This document shows, one piece after another, positions 34,621 to 44,499 of a stretch of DNA of 64,000 nt (positions within the stretch are counted from its first letter, which is position 1; each line of letters starts with the position of its first letter). The stretch is from Gluconacetobacter aggeris. Its GTDB lineage: Bacteria > Pseudomonadota > Alphaproteobacteria > Acetobacterales > Acetobacteraceae. The stretch is taken from positions 496,001-560,000 of the forward strand of contig NZ_JABEQD010000001.1 of the NCBI RefSeq assembly GCF_014174395.1, given 5' to 3'. Under the pieces are notes generated by a model. It made no database searches. It was not told where the DNA came from and saw nothing but the letters and a program-made list of their open reading frames with translations. A program made the position numbers and the translations under genes.

Positions 34621-36405
34621 TCACCCGGCTCTGCCGAGGCCGGGCCGATAGTCGAAATCCAGCCCCGTCTGGTGGCCGTGATCATAGACGTCCCGCAGCA
34701 CGCGCCGGCCTCCCGAGCGCGTCCGCGCACGCAGGCGCAGTCCGAGCGCCGCCATTTCCTCATCAACGACACCGGCTTTCAGGACGACGAGATCGCGCCC
34801 CGACGCGCCTCCCCGCAGGGCGGTTTCCCTGGATTCGCGGAGTATGCGCAGCTTTTCCATGATGCCGTGGGCCAGGCCGTGCTGGAACGAATGCGTGGCC
34901 GTACGCCGCAGCGTCGACGGCATGGCACGGTAGGTCTCACCAGCCTTGAACAGCGCGCCCTCCGTCTCGAACGCCCGTTCCACGAGTTCGTAAAGATAAC
35001 AGGCGGCCGCGACATCGGCGGGCAGGCCGAAGAACACATAGCGCAACATGCCCCGTTCGTTCGTCTCGCCCCAGACGCGGGAATCGAAGAACGCCGCGAT
35101 CGAGGGGATGCAGTCGTCGAGCGGCCCCGCGCGCTTGCGCGTCGTCTCCACGATCGCGCTCTCGCAGGCCTGGTTGCGGACATCCAGCTCGCTCAGGCTG
35201 AGACCATGGCGGTCCAGCAATTCCGCGACCTTCGCGGCGGCGGCCAGGGCCTCCTCCTCGGTGCAGCCCCGTTCCACGGTCCGGACGCGCAGCGCCTGGA
35301 TACGGGCGATCAGGGCATCCGGATCGGCGCGACCATCCGCGGGGCGGTCTTTTCCCGGCCGGGCGACGACATGCCGCATCTCGATGAAAACCTGCCGGAC
35401 CGACGATGGAATCTCACCCGTCGCCATCAGCCGCGCCACGAAGCTGTCCAGGGCTTCGAGCGTGAGGGCGGAAGGCGAAATCCGCGCACGCCGGTCGATC
35501 GTCTCGATCTGGAGGCGGCCGATCTCCTCCCACGCGCCAGCCAGCCGGTCGCGGCCCGCCGACCGGGCCCCGACGATCGCGATCATCACGCCGACGACCG
35601 TATCGGGATCGCTTTGCGCGCGCACGAACAGGACGTCCTCCGGATCGCGCGCCCCGTCGGCACGCGACCATTCCCCTGCGAGGATGGCGAGATCGTCGTC
35701 GTCCGCGAAGAGAGCGTCCACCTCGCCATCGAAGCCCGGCACATGCATGGGACCATTGCGGACGACATGACGATAGACGGCCTCCGCGCAGCGCAGGGGA
35801 TTGACCAGGCCGGAACGGCCGGGACGGATAAAGCCCTCGACGACGGCGAACGCGTCATCGTCGAGCGGAACCACGGGGCCGGTGAACCGATTTCCTCCGC
35901 CATTGTCCGGAACGACCCATACGGCAAGGCGAAGACCGGCCGTCTCCGGCATGATGCCCTCGTCCACGATCCGCAACACCTCGCCGGACGCCACGTCCCG
36001 GACATCCGCCGCGTTCTCCCCGTGCGGCACCTCCACCCTGACGACGCGAAAGCGCGTCCGGCGCAGGGCGTCCAGTACGGGCAGATGAGGCGCGGCGACG
36101 CGGCGCTGCCGGGCGAGACGATCGAACGCGGTCTGGCCGCTACCCGATCGGGTGAACAGCGCCAGCGTCGTGGCCATGGCCAGGGCCAGCGTCATGCGCG
36201 CCAGCGCGGCGTCGGGCGGCAGGTCGGTGGCCGATCGTGCGTCGGGAATCCAGTCCTCGATCAGGTCGTCGATCCTGCCGGGCGCGAGACAGCGGATCGC
36301 CTCGTCCTGCACTTCGGAGAGTTGCTCGTCCAGCCATCCCGGACCGGCCGAGGACCCGTCCGTACCGTTCTTCGCTCGTCCGCCGATGTGCCGTTGCTGC
36401 GTCAT
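34621..36405 (-). CDS. DUF2786-containing protein of unknown function
   Basis: 594 residues. The recognisable part is a DUF2786 segment at about residues 362-409 (ALIARIQALRVRTVERGCTEEEALAAAAKVAELL, then LSLSELDV), followed by a C-terminal domain of the kind that often accompanies it in phage- and plasmid-borne proteins. The first 340 residues I do not recognise; they include an acidic stretch (FADDDDLAIL) and no signal or membrane segment. The start at 36405 is chosen because upstream codons are poor in family character. It is divergent from the S9 peptidase at 36506. Confidence 0.72.
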   Translation of the reverse strand: MTQQRHIGGRAKNGTDGSSAGPGWLDEQLSEVQDEAIRCLAPGRIDDLIEDWIPDARSATDLPPDAALARMTLALAMATTLALFTRSGSGQTAFDRLARQRRVAAPHLPVLDALRRTRFRVVRVEVPHGENAADVRDVASGEVLRIVDEGIMPETAGLRLAVWVVPDNGGGNRFTGPVVPLDDDAFAVVEGFIRPGRSGLVNPLRCAEAVYRHVVRNGPMHVPGFDGEVDALFADDDDLAILAGEWSRADGARDPEDVLFVRAQSDPDTVVGVMIAIVGARSAGRDRLAGAWEEIGRLQIETIDRRARISPSALTLEALDSFVARLMATGEIPSSVRQVFIEMRHVVARPGKDRPADGRADPDALIARIQALRVRTVERGCTEEEALAAAAKVAELLDRHGLSLSELDVRNQACESAIVETTRKRAGPLDDCIPSIAAFFDSRVWGETNERGMLRYVFFGLPADVAAACYLYELVERAFETEGALFKAGETYRAMPSTLRRTATHSFQHGLAHGIMEKLRILRESRETALRGGASGRDLVVLKAGVVDEEMAALGLRLRARTRSGGRRVLRDVYDHGHQTGLDFDYRPGLGRAG

Positions 36406-36505
36406 TGTCGCTCGTGTTCTCTTGGGGTTCCGTGTCGTCAACTTATGGGTGTGTGGCGGGAAGAGAAAGCCTGCCGGCCACCGGCACCCGGAACAGGAGT
36501 ACCGC

Positions 36506-38494
36506 ATGACCGACCCGACCGCCGGGACCGGCCCCGAACCCGCCATCCGTCCCTACGGCACATGGCCATCCCCCGTGACGGCGGCATTGGTGGCCGGCAA
36601 GACCCTGGGGCTGGGCAGCGTGCAGGCCGACGGCGAGGCGGTCTACTGGCTGGAGACACGCCCGGCCGAAGCCGGGCGAACCGTTCTGGTGCACTGGACC
36701 GGCGCCGACGGTATCCGCGACATCACGCCCGCGCCGTTCGATATCGGCACGCGCGCCCATGAATATGGCGGCGGCGCCTATGTCGCGGCCGGCGGCCGCA
36801 TCGCCTTCAGCCACCGGCCGGACGGCAGCGTCTGGATCGTCACGCCCGGCGCGGCTCCCCGCGCCCTCGGCACGGTGCCCGGCCTGCGCTTCGCCGATTT
36901 CGCCTTCTCGCCCGACGGCACCACGCTGTTCTGCGTGCGCGAGGACCATCGCGCGCCCGGCGAACCGGTCTCCACCCTGGTCGCCTTCGCCACCGACGGC
37001 GACGCCGACCCGGCGACGCAGGCCGGCCGGGTGCTGGTCTCCGGCCCCGATTTCCTCAGTTCCCCCCGTCCGTCGCCCGACGGCGCCTGGCTGGCCTGGA
37101 TCGAATGGGACCACCCCGCCATGCCGTGGGATGCCACCCGGCTGCGCCTGGGCCGGCTGGCATCGGACGATGCCGGCACCGCACTGGCCGACATCCGCAC
37201 ACTGGCCGATGACGGCGCCTCCGTCATCGAACCGGCCTGGGCCGGCCCCGCGACGCTGCTGGCCGCCTCCGACCGTGACGGCTGGTGGAACCTGACACGC
37301 TGGGCCGTACCGAACGGAAAGCCGGAGGCCATCGCGCCGATGGAAGCCGAAATCGGCCTGCCGCACTGGGTCTTCGGCCTGCGCAGCTACCAGCCTCTCC
37401 CCGACGGCACCATCCTGGCCATCGCCATCGAACATGGCGAGGCCCGCACCCTGCATCTCACCGGACCGGTCGCCCGCCCGGTGGCGCTGGGCCATCCCGC
37501 CCAATGCCCGACCATGCTGGCCGACGGCTCGCTGGCATGGCTCGACACCCCACCGGACGGCGCACCCGCCGTACGCCATGGCCGCATGGGCGCGCCGTCA
37601 CGCGTGCTGCGCGCCGCCACCACGCTGGACCTTGCCCCCGGCGACATCGCCCGCGCCGAAACGATCCGCTTCCCCTTGCCCGACTTTCCCTCGTCCGACG
37701 GGCGGCATACCGGCCACGCCTTCTTCTATCCTCCCGCCAACAGCCGCTTCCGCGGCCCCGCGGATGAAAAGCCGCCGCTGATCGTCATGGCCCATGGCGG
37801 CCCAACCGGCCGCGCCGCCAGCGCCTTCGCCTTCAAGGTCCAATGGTGGACCAGTAGGGGCTTCGCGGTGGTCGACGTCAATTATCGCGGCTCGACCGGC
37901 TTCGGCCGCGCCTATCGCCGCCAGTTGGAAGGGCAGTGGGGCGTGGCGGACGTGGAAGACTGCATCGCCGCCTGCCGCCATCTGGTCGCGACCGGCCGCG
38001 TCGACCCCGCCCGCATCGCCATTCGCGGCAGCAGCGCCGGCGGCCTGACCGTGCTGCTGGCCCTGGCGGGGTCCGACCTGTTCGCCGCCGGCGCCAGCCT
38101 GTACGGCGTCACCGACCTGCGCGCCCTGGCGCAGGAAACCCATAAATTCGAATCCCGCTATCTCGACAGCCTGGTCGGCCCCTGGCCCGAGGCCGAGGCC
38201 ACCTATCTGGCCCGCTCGCCCCTGACCCGGGCCGACGCCATCCGCACGCCGGTCCTGTTCCTGCACGGCCTCGCCGACGCGGTCGTCCCCCCCGCCCAAG
38301 CCCAGGCCATGGTCGATGCACTGGCCTCCGGCGGGGTGCCTTGCGCGCATTATACGTTCGAAGGCGAAGCCCACGGCTTCCGGCGCGAGGAGACGGTACG
38401 CCGCGCGCTGGAACTGGAACTGGATTTTTACGGCCGGATCTTCGGGTTTACCGTACCGGATGTAACGGAGCGGGTGGTGCTGTCCGGCATGTGA
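36506..38494 (+). CDS. Cytoplasmic S9-family oligopeptidase/acylaminoacyl-peptidase
   Basis: 662 residues, no signal peptide. An N-terminal beta-propeller (FSPDGTTLFCVRED, PSPDGAWLAWIEW) is followed by an alpha/beta hydrolase domain from about residue 420 (IVMAHGGPTGRAAS). Catalytic S510 sits in GSSAGGLTV; Asp in HGLADAVVP and His in GEAHGF complete the triad. It resembles dipeptidyl aminopeptidase/acylaminoacyl peptidases. AGGAG lies 8 bases before the ATG. It is separate from the exported S9 enzyme at 20746. Confidence 0.88.
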   Translation: MTDPTAGTGPEPAIRPYGTWPSPVTAALVAGKTLGLGSVQADGEAVYWLETRPAEAGRTVLVHWTGADGIRDITPAPFDIGTRAHEYGGGAYVAAGGRIAFSHRPDGSVWIVTPGAAPRALGTVPGLRFADFAFSPDGTTLFCVREDHRAPGEPVSTLVAFATDGDADPATQAGRVLVSGPDFLSSPRPSPDGAWLAWIEWDHPAMPWDATRLRLGRLASDDAGTALADIRTLADDGASVIEPAWAGPATLLAASDRDGWWNLTRWAVPNGKPEAIAPMEAEIGLPHWVFGLRSYQPLPDGTILAIAIEHGEARTLHLTGPVARPVALGHPAQCPTMLADGSLAWLDTPPDGAPAVRHGRMGAPSRVLRAATTLDLAPGDIARAETIRFPLPDFPSSDGRHTGHAFFYPPANSRFRGPADEKPPLIVMAHGGPTGRAASAFAFKVQWWTSRGFAVVDVNYRGSTGFGRAYRRQLEGQWGVADVEDCIAACRHLVATGRVDPARIAIRGSSAGGLTVLLALAGSDLFAAGASLYGVTDLRALAQETHKFESRYLDSLVGPWPEAEATYLARSPLTRADAIRTPVLFLHGLADAVVPPAQAQAMVDALASGGVPCAHYTFEGEAHGFRREETVRRALELELDFYGRIFGFTVPDVTERVVLSGM

Positions 38495-38621
38495 ACAAGC
38501 CACGGGCGTCGCCCTTCAGGCTATGCGAAAACTATCCGCTACACCCTATCAGGGGCTTCGACAGCCGATGTCCGGAAAGCATATTTGCCAGCCATCGATC
38601 GCCGACTGAGGCAGGCGCCCC

Positions 38622-39473
38622 TTACAGCGACGCAATGGCGTGCTTCTTGCCGGTGCCTTGGGCGGCGTTGGAATCAGCCTCCCATGCTTCCCAGGTGGCG
38701 AGACGCGCAGCATAGGCCGCGCGTGCCACCGGCAGCCCTTCCGTGCCCACGAAGAAGCGCAACGGCGGCATCTCCACGTCCACCAGCTTCAGGATGGCCG
38801 CTGCGGTCGCCTGCGGATCGCCGAATTCCATCTGCGCCCCGGCCGCGAAGGCCTGCTGCCGCAGCGTGGCATAGGCATCGAGGCCGGCCGAAATCTTCAG
38901 CGAGGCCTGGCTGGCGAAATCGGTCGCATAGGCGCCCGGTTCGAGCAGCGTCACCTTGATCCCGAACGGCGCGATCTCCTGTGCAAGGCTCTCATGCAGT
39001 GCCTCGAAAGCCCATTTGGAGGCATTGTAGAAACCGGAGATTGGATGGGCGACGATGCCAGCGACGCTCGATACGCCGAGAATATGGCCGCTTCCCTGCT
39101 CGCGCAGGTATGGCAAAACGGCCTGGATCACGCGAAGCGCGCCGAAGAAGTTGGTGTCGAATTCCTGCCGGACATCGGCTTCCGCCGCTTCCTCGATCGC
39201 GCCGACGAGGGCATAGCCGGCGTTGTTGATGACGATATCCAGACGGCCGAAATGCTCATGCGCGGCGGCAATGACTTTCGCGGTTTGATCGGGAACCGTC
39301 ACATCCAGGGCCAGCGGCAGTACGGCCTCGCCGTAACGTTCGACAAGGGAATCGAGGCTGGCGAGATTGCGCGCGGTCGCCACGACCTTATCGCCGCGAT
39401 CGAGCGCGGCTTCCACCCAGACACGCCCGAAGCCACGCGACGCGCCCGTAATGAACCAAATCTTGCCTGACAT
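38622..39473 (-). CDS. SDR-family oxidoreductase
   Basis: 283 residues: TGASRGFGRVW cofactor loop, NNAGYALVG, Ser in GVSSVAGIV, and Y-x3-K in YNASKWAFE, followed by LEPGAYATDF. GGAGG stands 6 bases before the ATG at 39471-39473. Such SDRs are often controlled by an adjacent AraC regulator, and one (frameshifted) lies upstream. It belongs to a block 38622-42890 that reads as lower in GC than its surroundings. Confidence 0.87.
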   Translation of the reverse strand: MSGKIWFITGASRGFGRVWVEAALDRGDKVVATARNLASLDSLVERYGEAVLPLALDVTVPDQTAKVIAAAHEHFGRLDIVINNAGYALVGAIEEAAEADVRQEFDTNFFGALRVIQAVLPYLREQGSGHILGVSSVAGIVAHPISGFYNASKWAFEALHESLAQEIAPFGIKVTLLEPGAYATDFASQASLKISAGLDAYATLRQQAFAAGAQMEFGDPQATAAAILKLVDVEMPPLRFFVGTEGLPVARAAYAARLATWEAWEADSNAAQGTGKKHAIASL

Positions 39474-39624
39474 GGGGAGCCTCCAAACAACGGCGATAAG
39501 CAACTTCTGTTGATTCCAACATAGCGGGCACCGATGCTTTCATCTGTTGCTCAAGGCGCCAATGAAGTAGCGGAACGCGCCAAAAGCGGCGACGGCAACG
39601 ATGTGCTTGGCCGCGTGCGGTGAA

Positions 39625-40311
39625 CTATGATCGACCGATATGGCTGTCGTTCCCCGCCTGCGTCCATGCCGGCGCGATCATCCGCAGATCGCGGTTTTCC
39701 TGAACAAAGCATCCCGAAGCTTCCTTGAGCGCCAGCGTTGCGATGGCGTCAGCGACGGTATCCGCCGGGATTGCACCCCAGCGTGATAATGGACCGCGCA
39801 GCAGCGGCGTCAGCGCCGCGAAAAGACGCTGTCCGATCGCTTCGACCGGGCGGTGCTCGGTGCGCTCGCCCAGCAGGAAGCCGGGGCGGATCAGATCAAC
39901 CCGCTCGAAGCGCAGGGCTTCCACGGCGCGCTCGATCTCGCCCTTGGTGCGCAGGTAGAAACCGGGACCGCCTGCGCCGGCCGCGGTCATCAGGATGAAG
40001 CGTTTCGCTCCGAGGGCCCGCGCGCCCCGCGCGACGGCCAGGACATAATCATGATCAACCCGGTACATCGCCGCCTGCGATCGCGCCTGACGAATGGTGG
40101 TGCCAAGACAGGAGATCGCCACCTCTACGCCATCGGGGATGAACCGGCGCATCTCGTCGGCCGGATCGCTACACAGCCGTTCATAGTCGATCCCGTTCGC
40201 GTCCCTGCGCGACGGAGCGGCGAGATGCACGTCATCGCGCGCCGACAATCGTTCGGCGACCATTCTGCCGATCAGTCCGGTGCCGCCAGCGAGAAAAATG
40301 CGATGGGCCAT
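39625..40311 (-). CDS. NAD(P)H-binding epimerase-like protein
   Basis: 228 residues. N-terminal Rossmann motif IFLAGGTGLIGRMVAERL and the block AKRFILMTAAGAGGPGFYLRTKGEIERAVEALRF, like the atypical SDR/HTATIP2 group. There is no clear substrate. The start lies 9 bases downstream of the real end of the frameshifted araC gene (40321), so the two were cotranscribed. The 150 bp that follow before the next SDR contain no gene I trust. Confidence 0.78.
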   Translation of the reverse strand: MAHRIFLAGGTGLIGRMVAERLSARDDVHLAAPSRRDANGIDYERLCSDPADEMRRFIPDGVEVAISCLGTTIRQARSQAAMYRVDHDYVLAVARGARALGAKRFILMTAAGAGGPGFYLRTKGEIERAVEALRFERVDLIRPGFLLGERTEHRPVEAIGQRLFAALTPLLRGPLSRWGAIPADTVADAIATLALKEASGCFVQENRDLRMIAPAWTQAGNDSHIGRS

Positions 40312-40320
40312 CGTCCAACC

Positions 40321-41336
40321 TCAATGCAGCCGTTCGGCCCGTTTCTCGCGCCATTGGTTCGGCGTGAGGCCCTCCCATTCCCGGAAGGCGCGATAGAACG
40401 AGCTGGTGTCCTGATAGCCGAGCAGACAGGCAACTTCGTCGATATCGGCGGCGGGTCGGACAGCAGCGTTCGGCCGAGTTCCTGGCGCGCTTCCATCACC
40501 AGCTCGCGAAAGGTCGTTCCTTCCTCGGTGATGCGCCGCTGCAGGCTGCGCTCACTCATGGCGAGGTCGTAGGCCACATCGGCGAGCTCCGGCCGCCCGC
40601 TGGCCAGGCCTCGCTTCACGATGACCTTGACCTGATCGCGCAGCGAGCTTCGTGCCTGAAGCTCACCCAGCGCCGAAGCGAGCACCGGCGTCAGCATGTC
40701 GAGCAATTCCGGATTGTGGCCGGGAAAGGGACGGTCGAGGTCAGCCGAACGCAGGACCAGCAGGTTGCTGGCTGTATTGAAACGGATAGGGCATCCGAAA
40801 AACGCCCTGTGCGCCTCCGCCTTGGCAGCAGGACGCGCGAGTTCGACGCGCAGCGGTGTGACGGGCTGCCCCGTGCCGCGCCGGCCAAGCTCGACCAGAG
40901 AGGCGAAGTCCACATCCACGGCAATATCGGGAACGGCTCCGGTTGCGTGCAGCCATTCGGTGCTGATCGCGCATTCACCGTCCGTCTCGACGATATGCAG
41001 CTTCTCAGGCGTGCAGAGTCGCTTGAACCGGGCCAGCCGGAAAAGTCCGTCGCGATAATCGCGGGCATGGAAAGCCGCGAGACTCGACGGGGGATGGACG
41101 GCGGTTTCGGTATCCGTCACCAGCCGGAAGGCAAGGCCGGGATCATCGGCCAAGGCTTCGATCGCCTTCCAGAGCGCAAAGAACTGCGCCGTGGTGACGA
41201 GGCCCTGGCCGTTCAAATGCAGGGTCGCGGGAAGCCCGGCCTGGCGCAGAACCGCAGGCGGCCGCAGGCCGGCCCGCTCGATCGCGCCCCAGAAAGCTTG
41301 CGGCACCTTGCAGCGGTCGGCCGGCATTCCACTCAT
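40321..41336 (-). pseudogene. AraC-family regulator broken by a frameshift
   Basis: Residues 1 to about 294 read as an AraC regulator with an arabinose-binding-type N-terminal domain (FWGAIERAG, LVTTAQFFALWKAIE) and the first half of the HTH (VAYDLAMSERSLQRRITEEGTTFRELV). After LLSDP the frame runs into a nonsense tail ending at 40272. Shifting frame at 40447-40456, in a GCC/GGC-rich run, restores the family's second HTH and end: ADIDEVACLLGYQDTSSFYRAF, then the stop at 40321-40323. One base is missing there. It is either a real loss of function or a sequencing error in a GC run. Confidence 0.85.
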
Positions 41337-41374
41337 CGTATGGTATCACCTTGTTCAGCGGACATGGTCGGCGC

Positions 41375-42205
41375 CTATTTCGTCTGGCTCAGGATGATGC
41401 TGTCGAAAGCCCGGTCACTGAGCCACTTGCGCATGCCGAGCAGCATCTTCGCGTATTTGCCGACGGCGTAGCGCGTCTTCGGCTTTTTGGCCTTCACTGC
41501 CTGCGAAACGGCATCGGCAACGACCGTGCCGGGGCTTCCGGTGCCCTTGTCATAGGTGTTGGCGATGGAGTTCGCGACCTTCTGTGCCAGACCGGCATAG
41601 GGTGTACCCGACGAACGCCTCAGAAGATTATTGGACGCCGCATCGCCGAAGCCGGTTTCGATCACGCCGGGCTCGATGATGACCACGCGAATGCCGAACT
41701 GGGCGACCTCGAGCCGGAGGCAGTCGGACCAGCCTTCGAGGGCGTGCTTCGTCGCATGATACCACGCGCCCAGCACCGAATAGATTTTGCCGCCCATGGA
41801 GGTCACGTTGACGATCGTGCCGGCGCGCCTCGCCCGCATCGACGGCAGCAGGAGCTGCGTCAGCCGCGCGGCGCCGAACAGGTTCACCTCGAACTGATAG
41901 CGGGCCTCGTCGAGCGTGACATCCTCGACGGGGCCATAGAGGCCGAAGCCTGCATTGTTGACCAGCACATCGACGCCGCCGGTTTGGGCGAGGATCGTAT
42001 CCACGGCGGCCCTGATCTCATCGTCCTTCGACACGTCGAGCCGCAACGGCTGCGCGCCGAGGGCGGCGAGATCGTTCATCTTCTCGACGCTTCGCGCGGC
42101 TACATAGACCTGGAAGCCGTCTTGGATGAGCTTTTTGGCGATATCCTTTCCCATTCCGGACGAGGCTCCGGTGACGAGGGCTGTCTTCTTTCCTTTGGTG
42201 AACAT
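41375..42205 (-). CDS. SDR-family oxidoreductase
   Basis: 276 residues: TGASSGMGKDIA, NNAGFGLYG, Ser in NVTSMGGKI, and Y-x3-K in WYHATKHALEG, then IIEPGVIETGF. It resembles the cyclopentanol/oxoacyl-reductase-like SDRs common next to AraC regulators. AAAGG is 8 bases before the ATG at 42203-42205. It lies upstream of the frameshifted araC on the same strand, with a 38-base gap. Confidence 0.86.
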   Translation of the reverse strand: MFTKGKKTALVTGASSGMGKDIAKKLIQDGFQVYVAARSVEKMNDLAALGAQPLRLDVSKDDEIRAAVDTILAQTGGVDVLVNNAGFGLYGPVEDVTLDEARYQFEVNLFGAARLTQLLLPSMRARRAGTIVNVTSMGGKIYSVLGAWYHATKHALEGWSDCLRLEVAQFGIRVVIIEPGVIETGFGDAASNNLLRRSSGTPYAGLAQKVANSIANTYDKGTGSPGTVVADAVSQAVKAKKPKTRYAVGKYAKMLLGMRKWLSDRAFDSIILSQTK

Positions 42206-42618
42206 GACCAACCTTTCGTGCATCTCGCCAGAGCGTAAAGCACACGGCGTTCTTTTCACTTGCATAATGCGCCAACCGAATGGCGATTCACGCCATCACC
42301 GAATTCGGAGGGGGGATATTCTGGCTGAAGGCAAAACGGCCAGCGCACAATACTCTTCGCCCGGCCCGTTGGCGGGCTGGCCACATAAAACGCTGCGTTC
42401 CCCGATTTATCATCGTTTTCAGGAATCCGGCGGCAGTCATGCGCTTGGGCTCTCGATAGAGCTCGGAGCGGAAATCTCTCCGTTTGCAGCCATTGTCCAC
42501 CTGGCACATCCTGACTCAGGTATGCACCAACCCGCCGGGTTTTAGGCGTACGGAACTGTTCCTATGCGACTCCTATGCGACTGAAATGACTATTCCTGCT
42601 CCGGCGGGAGGGGCGCGA
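42206..42618. other. Non-coding stretch upstream of the SDR and transposase scar
   Basis: About 410 bp with no convincing gene on either strand; codon-phase bias is absent. It contains a direct repeat CCTATGCGACT (near 42562 and 42573) close to the transposase remnant, which could be a leftover target or end sequence. Base composition is lower in GC than the genes at 43 kb. Confidence 0.5.
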
Positions 42619-42890
42619 ATGGGCTTTATGGAAGGCATGGACCGTGGGCAGGCCGCTCTCCTGCCCCCTTGCATTGACGACTATGTGGCGCCCGAGGCTT
42701 TGGTGCGCGTCGTCGATGTCGAAGGGCACGCGGCACGTCCTCAGTGTCGACGAACTCCACGTTTTGACCGATGACGGCTATTCCAACGCTGAGGAAGTCG
42801 CTCGACCCGGCCATCGATCGAACGCAACGCCGGCCCTGCTACCGGCGAGTCTGCGCCGATGCCCTACGGAGACGGGGTGGAATGGCCGCT
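42619..42890 (+). pseudogene. Transposase remnant, IS1182/IS5-like
   Basis: The first frame reads MGFMEGMDRGQAALLPPCID then DYVAPEALVRVVD, the N terminus of transposases of the IS1182 type. At about 42715 the frame changes and continues with LSVDELHVLTDDGYSNAEEV, which resembles the internal DExxVLADxGYxxxEE block of the same family. The middle third and the end are missing. It is a deletion scar, inactive, at one edge of the low-GC block. Confidence 0.6.
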
Positions 42891-42949
42891 AGGCATAACA
42901 CCCCGCTCCATCCCACCCGGCCGCCGTGGCGTCAGGGCAGGATGCCGCC

Positions 42950-44398
42950 CTATTGCGCCACGATGGCCGTCTGTCCCCGACGCGGCCGGAAACGCCCTTC
43001 CCGCAGCGCCTTCTCGATATCCTCAAGCGAGGCACCGCGCGTTTCCGGAACCAGGAAATAGACGAACAGGACCGATGCCAGGTTGACCCCGGCATAGAAC
43101 CACATCGTCCCGCCCAGCGAGATCGTCTGCACTAGCGTCAGCGCCGTGCTGGTCACCAGCAGGTTGCTGCCCCACAGGGTGGCGGCATGCAGGCTGGTGG
43201 CGGTGCCGCGCATCGGCAGCGGGAACATCTCGGCCCCCAGCAGCCAGCCGACGACCTGAATGCCGCCCGAGTTGAACATCATGAACAGCAGCAGGAAGGC
43301 AATGATCATCCAACTGCCGACACTGCCCTTGTCGGGATGGAGCATGAACATCAGCCCCAGCCCGATCAGGCTGAGGACCGAACCCGGCCCCATGATCAGC
43401 ATCAGCCGCCGACGGCCGACCCGATCGACGACCAGCGAGCCGGTCAGCGTCATCGCCAGATAGACGACCGCCACGCCCACGCTGGCCAGCAGCGCCGCCG
43501 AATGGCCGAACCCGGCATCCGACAGGAAGGTGGGGGCGTAATAGATCATCATCTCCAATCCGCCGCACTGGGTGAAGAACGCCACGCCGAACGCCGCGAT
43601 CAGGGCCGGCCGCACCCAGGGCTGGGAAAGACCGCGCCATCCCCGCTGATCGTCGGAAACATTTTCGGCAGCCGCGTGAATCTTCTTGATTTCCTTATGG
43701 ATTTCACGATGACTCGTGCGAACCTTGATCAGTTCGCGGATCGCAGCCTTCAACCCCCGGTTCTCCGCCGTCCAGCGCGGGCTGCGCGGCAGGAAGAACA
43801 TGGCAATGAACACGAACAGCGCCGGCCCGGCCGCGATCGCGATCATCGGCCGCCAGCCCCATGCATCGCGCATCGCAAAACCGACGATATTGGCAAGGAA
43901 GATGCCGATCCCGATCGCCACGTTGAACAGCGTGACCAGCCGCCCGCGCTTAGCCGCCGGCGCCAGTTCCGAGATATACATCGGCACCACCTGCGTCGAT
44001 CCGCCGACGCCGAGGCCCAGATAGATACGGGCCGCGATCAGCGTGCCGACATCGGGCGCCATCGAACAGGCGAGCGCCCCCGTCACGAAGATGGCGGTGA
44101 CGATCATGACGGTGGTGCGGCGGCCGAACCGTTCGGACAGCCAGCCGGTGCCCACCGCGCCGATCACGGCGCCGGCCAGGATCGCCGAGGCCACGAACTC
44201 CTGCGCCGTACTGCCCAGATGAAAATCCCGCGTGATCAGCAGCAGGGCACCCGAAATGATGCCGGTGTCGTAGCCGTAGAGGCCGCCGCATATGGCGGCC
44301 ACGGCGGCTGCGAGCCAGAGGGTCAGCCGCGCGTTATCCGAAATCTCGTATTCGGACACATGGGCCAGGCTTGTCGCTTGCGGTGAGAAATTCTGCAT
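42950..44398 (-). CDS. MFS sugar/H+ symporter (sugar porter family)
   Basis: 482 residues with 12 predicted membrane helices. Family signatures: GGLYGYDTGIISGALL in helix 1, GWLSERFGRRTTV in loop 2-3, PMYISELAPAAKRGRLV after helix 4, DRVGRRRLM in loop 8-9 and VPETRGASLEDIE after helix 12. These are the sugar-porter (XylE/GalP-like) motifs. Start at 44398 with GGGAG upstream; an in-frame start at 44455 is less likely. Likely takes up a hexose or pentose; substrate not inferable. Confidence 0.9.
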   Translation of the reverse strand: MQNFSPQATSLAHVSEYEISDNARLTLWLAAAVAAICGGLYGYDTGIISGALLLITRDFHLGSTAQEFVASAILAGAVIGAVGTGWLSERFGRRTTVMIVTAIFVTGALACSMAPDVGTLIAARIYLGLGVGGSTQVVPMYISELAPAAKRGRLVTLFNVAIGIGIFLANIVGFAMRDAWGWRPMIAIAAGPALFVFIAMFFLPRSPRWTAENRGLKAAIRELIKVRTSHREIHKEIKKIHAAAENVSDDQRGWRGLSQPWVRPALIAAFGVAFFTQCGGLEMMIYYAPTFLSDAGFGHSAALLASVGVAVVYLAMTLTGSLVVDRVGRRRLMLIMGPGSVLSLIGLGLMFMLHPDKGSVGSWMIIAFLLLFMMFNSGGIQVVGWLLGAEMFPLPMRGTATSLHAATLWGSNLLVTSTALTLVQTISLGGTMWFYAGVNLASVLFVYFLVPETRGASLEDIEKALREGRFRPRRGQTAIVAQ

Positions 44399-44499
44399 TC
44401 CGTTCTCCCTGTTCGGAAAGATCTGTCCTGGAACTCCTTGCTCCACAGACGCCACCGGATGGCCGGATTGCCATGCCGGTATCCCGAACCGTACCGCCG

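Noticed and set aside
39504-39624. Short hydrophobic frame (HIVAVAAFGAFRYFIGAL) after the epimerase-like gene
   Set aside because: It is under 30 codons, has no ribosome site and no recognisable family. It could be a remnant but cannot be supported.
42266-42618. Several frames of 60-100 codons in the non-coding stretch
   Set aside because: They lack codon bias, ribosome sites and family motifs, and overlap each other on both strands.
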